Positions 6,801 through 10,632 of a stretch of 10,632 bases of DNA are shown piece after piece. Source of the DNA: an uncultured Clostridia bacterium (GTDB lineage Bacteria; Bacillota; Clostridia; Christensenellales; CASEPJ01); the NCBI GenBank assembly GCA_949289715.1, contig CASEPJ010000131.1, forward strand, positions 1-10,632, given 5' to 3'. A program made the position numbers and the translations under genes. The notes beneath the pieces are model-generated. The model did no database searches. It saw nothing but the letters and a program-made list of their open reading frames with translations, and was not told where the DNA came from. The first letter of the stretch is position 1, and each line of letters begins with the position of its first letter.

Positions 6801-8180
6801 TTAAATATTCGGTTTAAACCAAGGGGTTGTGGCATGCCAATTATTTACGGCTTTGTTTAATTCTGTTTTTTTCTTTTCAATATACGGGTTCAGCAGTTTT
6901 GCCTCCGCAAGATTATTTAACTGATAAGGGTCGTTTTTGAGGTCGAAAAAGCGAAAACAGGGTATTTTAGGAGGTAAATTATTTCCTACATAATCTTTTA
7001 AAGTAATTTTGGCGGAATAGAGAAATCTTTTGGTTCTGCACCCAATTTCTCCTTGTGGTGTTTCAAAAAATATTTTATTGCGTTTTAGCTTGATTTTTTT
7101 ATAAATCAAATCTTTTAAACTTATGCCGTCGTAACAATTGGAATAATTAAAATTACATAATTCAAAAAGTGTAGGCGTAATATCTAAAAGGGTTACTAAA
7201 TCGTTGCATTTAAAAGGAACAGCATCGGGACAAAGGATGAGGAAGGGTATATGTATTGATTCTTCATAGGATACGTCTTTGTTAAATAAAGCGTGACTTC
7301 CCATATTATCTCCGTGGTCGGAAACAAAAGTTATTATAGTGTTTTTTTCAAGAGACAATTCTTTAATTGTTTGCAGTATTCTGCCTACCTGCATGTCCGC
7401 TGCCGTAATAGCCCCGCAGTACATTGCATATAAAGTTTTTAAATCAAATCCTTCTGGCAAATTTTCATATTCTTTTCCTTTATGCATGTAATATAAATAA
7501 TCGTAATAATAAATTTTAAACCAATTTATCAAAAAATCTTTGTCTTTAGGTATCTCCACGTTTTTTCTGAAAGGTGGAGGGTTGTCGACAAATTTTTTTA
7601 AATATTGTTCATCAATATCGAAATATGGCATATGAGGCAAAGAAATATTGTGAAAAAGAAAAAAAGGTTTGTCTTTATGTTCTTTTAAAAATTTTTGAGT
7701 TTGATTTAACTCATACTCGTAATTATTACCTTCTATAATATTTTTTGTTTTGTTAGTATAAAAAGTTTGTTGTTTGTTTTTGTGATGAATACTTGTATAA
7801 ATTGCATTGTTAAAACCTAACGAATAGGGATTATCGTGAATATGCCATTTTCCTATAATGGCAGTATCGTAACCTTCCGTTTTAAATTTTTCCGCTAATG
7901 TTATATCAGGGAAACGTTTTCTGTCGGTCAATTCTTCACAAGCGTTGCCGACCGAGCCAATACATCTTCTCGAATACTGACCGCTTAAAATGCAGCTTCT
8001 TGCCGGCGTGCATACGGGGTTTGGCGTAAAAGCATTATTAAATTGCACCGATTTTTTTGCAAGAGCATTTATATTTGGCGTTAAATGCATATTTTTCAAT
8101 ATTTTTTCTTTTGTATAACAGCCCATTTCGAATATTCGCATTTGATCAACGGTTATCAATAAAACATTGGGTTTATTCAT
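6801..8180 (-). CDS. Cys-type S1 family sulfatase, cytoplasmic
   Basis: The product (459 aa) belongs to the alkaline-phosphatase-fold sulfatases, which hydrolyse sulfate esters. The key motif is C57-T-P-A-R61; Cys57 should be converted to formylglycine by the adjacent maturase. Other visible active-site residues are D12 and Q13 (metal ligands, DQ rather than the commoner DD), K111 and H113 in GKWH, H183 in LPHMPY, D288-H289 in VSDHGDNMGSH, and K301. There is no signal peptide, so the substrate must be imported or internal. Start choice: GAGGA lies 8 bases before the ATG at 8180. An in-frame ATG at 8240 lies upstream of the predicted transcription start and among the promoter elements, so the longer form is rejected. 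The gene is first in a two-gene unit with the maturase. The natural substrate cannot be told; choline-O-sulfate-like, aryl or carbohydrate sulfates are all possible. Confidence 0.92.
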   Translation of the reverse strand: MNKPNVLLITVDQMRIFEMGCYTKEKILKNMHLTPNINALAKKSVQFNNAFTPNPVCTPARSCILSGQYSRRCIGSVGNACEELTDRKRFPDITLAEKFKTEGYDTAIIGKWHIHDNPYSLGFNNAIYTSIHHKNKQQTFYTNKTKNIIEGNNYEYELNQTQKFLKEHKDKPFFLFHNISLPHMPYFDIDEQYLKKFVDNPPPFRKNVEIPKDKDFLINWFKIYYYDYLYYMHKGKEYENLPEGFDLKTLYAMYCGAITAADMQVGRILQTIKELSLEKNTIITFVSDHGDNMGSHALFNKDVSYEESIHIPFLILCPDAVPFKCNDLVTLLDITPTLFELCNFNYSNCYDGISLKDLIYKKIKLKRNKIFFETPQGEIGCRTKRFLYSAKITLKDYVGNNLPPKIPCFRFFDLKNDPYQLNNLAEAKLLNPYIEKKKTELNKAVNNWHATTPWFKPNI

Positions 8181-8223
8181 TTTATCCTCAAAAATTTTTA
8201 TGATGTTTTTATTTGGTGTTTTT

Positions 8224-8252
8224 ATTATAATATATGTCATTTATTTTTTCAA
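8224..8252 (-). promoter_or_regulatory. Sigma-A-type promoter of the sulfatase-maturase operon
   Basis: Read on the minus strand, TTGAAA (8252-8247), 17 bases, then TATAAT (8229-8224) forms a near-consensus promoter. Transcription would start near 8217, about 37 bases before the ATG at 8180, which sets the sulfatase start. The hexamers, the spacing and the following AAAAA match the PHP-gene promoter at 3349-3377. Confidence 0.7.
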
Positions 8253-8374
8253 GTAATAATTTTTTTTTCGAATATAAAATTTGTAAATGATTATTAATAT
8301 TACATTTAAAACTTGCATTTTATTTTATAATTTGTTAAAATAACTATTAAATAAAATAAAAAATAAAATTCTAA

Positions 8375-8410
8375 TAAATTATAGATAACCGCTAAATTAT
8401 AGATAACCGC
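8375..8410. repeat. Perfect tandem repeat, two 18-bp units, upstream of the SDR gene
   Basis: TAAATTATAGATAACCGC occurs twice, exactly head to tail (8375-8392 and 8393-8410), followed by another T and then divergence. Each unit contains ATAACCGC, the only GC-bearing core in the surrounding A/T region, so it stands out. It ends immediately before the candidate promoter of the SDR gene and lies in the divergent region between that gene and the sulfatase. This suits a pair of binding sites about 1.7 helical turns apart, or a recent slippage duplication. Confidence 0.75.
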
Positions 8411-8411
8411 T

Positions 8412-8440
8412 ATTAAACATACTATTAAATTATTTATAAT
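8412..8440 (+). promoter_or_regulatory. Weak candidate promoter of the SDR gene
   Basis: TATAAT (8435-8440) lies 17 bases after ATTAAA (8412-8417), a poor -35 hexamer. Transcription would start near 8447, leaving a leader of about 14 bases that includes the ribosome site GGAG (8453-8456). A weak -35 directly next to the 18-bp tandem repeat would fit an activator-dependent promoter, but that is inference. Confidence 0.35.
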
Positions 8441-8460
8441 TGATTATTATACGGAGTGAT

Positions 8461-9450
8461 ATGGCAGATTATATAGTAACAGGTGCCACCGGACACATAG
8501 GCAACGTTGTCGTCAGAAAACTTGCCGAAAGAGGGGAAAAAGTAAAGGCGATTGTTAGAAACAAATCGAATCTAAAATGTTTTGAAGGTGTTGAGTGCGA
8601 TATCGTTTACGGTAATTTCGATGCAGACAATTTTTTGTGCAGTATTGTTAAGGAAGGAGATATCGTTATTCATTGTGCCGGTAAAATCGAAATCGGCAGC
8701 GGTGCCAAAGAAGAAATAATGCGCATTAATTACGAAGGAACGAAGTTGGTAGTCGATGTTTGTTTAAAAAACCGTGCCGGAAAACTCGTTTATGTCAGTT
8801 CCGTGGATTGTTTTTTAAAGGAAAAAGCAGGTGTCGTTACGGAACCTGAAAAATTTTTTCCCGAAAAACAAAAATCGGCTTATGCAAAAAGTAAAGCTTT
8901 GGCAACGGAATATGTATTAGATGCCTGCCGCAATAAGGGATTAAACGGAGTAATTGTTTATCCTACTGCCGTTACCGGAAGATATGATTGGAAAGTATCC
9001 AATATAGGTCAGGTTATTAAGGATTATCAAAGCGGTAAAAATCTTGCTCGCATAAACGGAGGTTATAATTTCGTAGACGTTGAAGACGTTGCAAACGGAA
9101 TAATTTTGGCGGCAGAAAAGGGAAGAAGCGGGGAAGGTTATATTCTTTCCGGAGAAGGAATAACCGTGGATGAAATGTTTGAAATATTAAGAAATCTTAA
9201 GGGTAAAAAAAATTTGCCCGTAAAAATACCTGCTTTTATTGTGGAAATATTTGCACCGCTTGCGGAACTTTATTATAAAGCAAGAAAAATAAAACCGGCT
9301 TTTACAAAAAAAGCAATAAAAGTTTTAAATTCCAATTATAATTATTCATCGCAAAAAGCCGAGAAGGAGTTGGGTTATATGCACGTTTCGGCAAAGCAGG
9401 CTATTACGAATTCCTATGAATGGTTTAAAAATATATATTGCGAAAAATAA
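8461..9450 (+). CDS. NAD(P)-dependent epimerase/dehydratase-like extended SDR protein
   Basis: The product (329 aa) is a cytoplasmic oxidoreductase or epimerase with a Rossmann fold. The dinucleotide motif TGATGHIG (7-14, the GxxGxxG pattern) is followed at 30-34 by AIVRN, the region that selects NAD or NADP. The catalytic residues are S113/S114 in VYVSS and Y141-x3-K145 in SAYAKSK. NFVDVEDVANGI (from about 206) and a C-terminal substrate domain ending near SYEWF match extended SDRs of the dihydroflavonol-4-reductase / nucleoside-diphosphate-sugar epimerase group. The exact reaction cannot be told. The start at 8461 is preferred over an in-frame ATG at 8440 because CGGAGTG precedes it at proper spacing. 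It appears monocistronic, with a terminator shortly downstream. Confidence 0.88.
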   Translation: MADYIVTGATGHIGNVVVRKLAERGEKVKAIVRNKSNLKCFEGVECDIVYGNFDADNFLCSIVKEGDIVIHCAGKIEIGSGAKEEIMRINYEGTKLVVDVCLKNRAGKLVYVSSVDCFLKEKAGVVTEPEKFFPEKQKSAYAKSKALATEYVLDACRNKGLNGVIVYPTAVTGRYDWKVSNIGQVIKDYQSGKNLARINGGYNFVDVEDVANGIILAAEKGRSGEGYILSGEGITVDEMFEILRNLKGKKNLPVKIPAFIVEIFAPLAELYYKARKIKPAFTKKAIKVLNSNYNYSSQKAEKELGYMHVSAKQAITNSYEWFKNIYCEK

Positions 9451-9484
9451 TTGTTATAAATGAAAAGTTTAATCTATTTACTTT

Positions 9485-9504
9485 TAGGTTGAAGCCTGTT
9501 TTTT
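9485..9504 (+). terminator. Short intrinsic terminator after the SDR gene
   Basis: TAGGT (9485-9489), loop TGAA (9490-9493), and GCCTG (9494-9498) form a 5-bp stem containing G-U pairs, followed by TTTTTTATAT. It begins about 35 bases after the SDR stop. The stem is short, but the position and T-run are right. Confidence 0.5.
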
Positions 9505-9767
9505 ATATGTTTGTTGATTAATTATAAAAATTCAAACATATAAAAAATTATAAATTAATATAACAAATTTAAAAAAGTATAAATTTACTTCATCGACAAT
9601 TTTATTTCAATATATAATTAAATTGCAAAAAAATAAAAAATACTAAAAATTATTTATAAAATTATAAATTAACAATAAATTTAATTTTATTTAATTTAAT
9701 TAAAACAAATGTTTGTTTCGTGAATAATATTTCTAATTTAAAATATTTGTTATTTTGCGAATAAACA
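9505..9767. other. AT-rich gene-free stretch before the DUF1934 leader
   Basis: No coding potential is seen on either strand. TATAAT at 9613-9618 is a possible -10, but the nearest -35-like hexamers are at poor spacing. The stretch includes the palindrome at 9703-9718. Repeated ATTATAAATTAA words (9547 and 9661) look like low-complexity noise. Confidence 0.5.
9703..9718. promoter_or_regulatory. 16-bp palindrome, possible operator upstream of the DUF1934 leader
   Basis: AAACAAA-TG-TTTGTTT is a perfect 7-bp inverted repeat with a 2-base centre, upstream of the attenuator-like leader. Its size and symmetry suit a dimeric repressor site. No regulator gene is adjacent, and such words are not very rare in A/T-rich DNA. 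Confidence 0.3.
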
Positions 9768-9795
9768 TAAACCAAAACGGAATAATAATATTAAT

Positions 9796-9818
9796 AAGGC
9801 GTTTCCGCCTTTTTATAT
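9796..9818 (+). terminator. Hairpin with T-run, first of two before the DUF1934 gene
   Basis: AAGGCG (9796-9801), tetraloop TTTC, and CGCCTT (9806-9811) form a perfect 6-bp stem with four GC pairs, followed directly by TTTATAT. It is a good intrinsic terminator by form. It could end transcripts entering from upstream or be part of the leader switch. Confidence 0.6.
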
Positions 9819-9819
9819 A

Positions 9820-9855
9820 GGGTTTTGGTTTAATGAAAATCAAAGCCCGTTTTTA
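9820..9855 (+). terminator. Second terminator-like hairpin, adjacent to the DUF1934 start
   Basis: GGGTTTTG (9820-9827) pairs with CAAAGCCC (9841-9848) through 8 bp, including one G-U, with a 13-base loop. GTTTTTAA follows. It ends about 15 bases before the ATG at 9870, so it is likely conditional rather than constitutive. Confidence 0.55.
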
Positions 9856-9869
9856 ATTCAGGGGATAAT

Positions 9870-10298
9870 ATGCAACAAGTACAAATTAAAATAATTGCAA
9901 AAGATGTTACCGATAAAGGCGAAGAAGATATGAGTATTTATACTACCGGTACATTAGAAAAAAACGAATACACCACAATTATAACCTATGAAGAAACATC
10001 GGAGGGAATGGAAGGGGTAAAAACTCAAATAGGTTTTTCCGATAATGTCGTTACCCTTACAAGAAGTGGAGAAGTTTCTTCCACTATGGTATTCGAAGAG
10101 GGCATAGTTAATGCAAGCCGTATTGCCACTCCTTATGGTGAGATGGAAGTTTTTATGACCCCCACTATGGTTAATACTGTTATTTCCGAAAAAGAATTGA
10201 CTTGTGAGTTGCAATACGATTTAATGATTAACGGAGAAACCATTAATAAAAGTTTGTTATTTAAATGCAATGTTTTAGACGATAACATTATAAATTAA
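9870..10298 (+). CDS. DUF1934 (YwiB-like) protein
   Basis: This is a small protein (142 aa) of the DUF1934 family, named for Bacillus subtilis YwiB and predicted to form a calycin-like beta-barrel. The biochemical role of the family is not known. Matching features are a VQIKIIAKDV first strand, TYEETSEGMEGVKTQIGFSDNVVTLTRSG (about 39-67), the strand SSTMVFEEG, RIATPYGEMEVFMTP (about 85-99), and ELTCELQYDLMINGE (about 109-123). Length and strand order are typical. It has no signal peptide or cysteine cluster. AGGGG sits 5 bases before the ATG. The gene follows a structured leader, and the next gene begins 11 nt after its stop, with the downstream ribosome site overlapping the stop, so the two are co-transcribed. 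Confidence 0.85.
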   Translation: MQQVQIKIIAKDVTDKGEEDMSIYTTGTLEKNEYTTIITYEETSEGMEGVKTQIGFSDNVVTLTRSGEVSSTMVFEEGIVNASRIATPYGEMEVFMTPTMVNTVISEKELTCELQYDLMINGETINKSLLFKCNVLDDNIIN

Positions 10299-10309
10299 GG
10301 AGGAAACAT

Positions 10310-10632
10310 ATGAAAATAAAATGGCTTGGACACGCCTCGTTTAAAATTACAACGAAAAACAATACTTCTCTTATAACCGATCCTTATTCAAACGACATAG
10401 GTTTAAATTTTCCGAATGAATTTGCGGATATTATCACAATGAGTCACAGTCATTTCGACCATAATGCTGTTAATGCCGTTTTAGGTAATCCGGTAATTAT
10501 GGAAGAAGGAGTACATAACTATAAAGATATTACCACAAGAACAATTCGTTCCAGTCACGATGAATTTTCTGGTAAACACAGAGGCGCAAATAATATTTTT
10601 TTAATTAGTGCCGACGATATGAATTTGTGCCA
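10310..10632 (+). CDS. Metallo-beta-lactamase-fold hydrolase, UlaG/UPF0173-like (partial, 3' end outside window)
   Basis: Only the first 107 complete codons are in the window. The protein begins MKIKWLGHASFKI, typical of UlaG-like MBL-fold hydrolases, with D24-P-Y. The metal-binding motif H46-S-H48-F-D50-H51 follows a strand IITMSH. The later segment S-H-D-x5-K-x-R-G-A-N-N-I-F (about 82-96) is also characteristic. The window stops within LC-(CA), where relatives usually read CHLGDLGH, the next metal-ligand region, so the gene continues beyond the end. A perfect AAGGAGG (10297-10303) lies 6 bases before the ATG and overlaps the stop of the DUF1934 gene. The family includes L-ascorbate-6-phosphate lactonase, but many members have no known substrate, so no specific activity is claimed. 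Confidence 0.9.
   Translation, partial: MKIKWLGHASFKITTKNNTSLITDPYSNDIGLNFPNEFADIITMSHSHFDHNAVNAVLGNPVIMEEGVHNYKDITTRTIRSSHDEFSGKHRGANNIFLISADDMNLC

Larger units (their letters stand above)
9768..9855 (+). promoter_or_regulatory. Attenuator-like leader with mutually exclusive stems before the DUF1934 gene
   Basis: Three pairings compete or nest. A long stem of 11 uninterrupted base pairs joins TAAACCAAAAC (9768-9778) to GTTTTGGTTTA (9822-9832). Inside its loop is a 6-bp hairpin, AAGGCG-TTTC-CGCCTT (9796-9811). A terminator-like hairpin (9820-9848) uses the same bases, 9822-9832, as its left arm and loop, so it cannot form together with the long stem. This is the classic antiterminator/terminator arrangement. 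The coding start is at 9870, just after. No T-box consensus or known riboswitch signature was recognised. The inner hairpin also has a T-run after it, which complicates a simple on/off model. Confidence 0.5.

Noticed and set aside
8181..8240. Longer sulfatase start at 8240.
   Set aside because: It lies upstream of the predicted transcription start and overlaps the promoter, while the ATG at 8180 has a good ribosome site and the usual sulfatase N-terminus.
9547..9672. Repeated ATTATAAATTAA words in the gap before DUF1934.
   Set aside because: They are pure A/T and short, so expected by chance in this composition.
10021..10298. Minus-strand frame opposite the DUF1934 gene (9954-10214).
   Set aside because: It is a shadow of a recognised protein family on the plus strand and has no ribosome site of note.

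Overview
The window is very AT-rich, with long, almost pure A/T intergenic stretches. It carries ATG starts, strong Shine-Dalgarno sites (AAGGAGG before the last gene), TTGAAA-N17-TATAAT promoters, and TAA as the stop of all eight complete genes. A DUF1934 (YwiB-like) gene and an oxygen-sensitive radical-SAM sulfatase maturase point to a low-GC anaerobic Firmicute, probably a clostridial or related gut lineage. No mobile element, CRISPR array, tRNA or rRNA was seen.

Left block (about 240-3150, + strand): a compact leader RNA candidate ends in an intrinsic terminator just before the first start codon. It is followed by a three-gene ABC importer operon of the iron-siderophore/heme/cobalamin (FecBCDE/BtuFCD) type: a lipoprotein binding protein, a FecCD permease and an ATPase. 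The genes are 1-3 nt apart. The terminator between leader and first gene suggests control by transcription attenuation. I could not match the leader to a known riboswitch class by eye.

Middle block (about 3350-8250): a 696-residue PHP-domain metallohydrolase (DUF3604/CehA-McbA-like) on the + strand converges on a minus-strand pair. That pair is a cytoplasmic Cys-type S1 sulfatase followed 2 nt later by an anaerobic sulfatase-maturating radical-SAM enzyme (anSME). The maturase would convert Cys57 of the sulfatase to formylglycine. Both transcription units have the same -35/-10 sequences and spacing, and none of the three proteins has a signal peptide, so an intracellular desulfation/hydrolysis module is plausible. 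Its substrate is unknown.

Right block (8375-10632, + strand): an NAD(P)-dependent extended-SDR protein sits behind a perfect 18-bp tandem repeat. It is followed by a terminator and a long AT-rich gap. Next comes a leader with mutually exclusive RNA stems (a putative attenuator) before the DUF1934 gene. The last gene, a metallo-beta-lactamase-fold (UlaG-like) hydrolase, is cut off by the window end.

The most notable items are the two leader RNAs (241-330 and 9768-9855), the sulfatase/maturase/PHP cluster, and the tandem repeat at 8375-8410.
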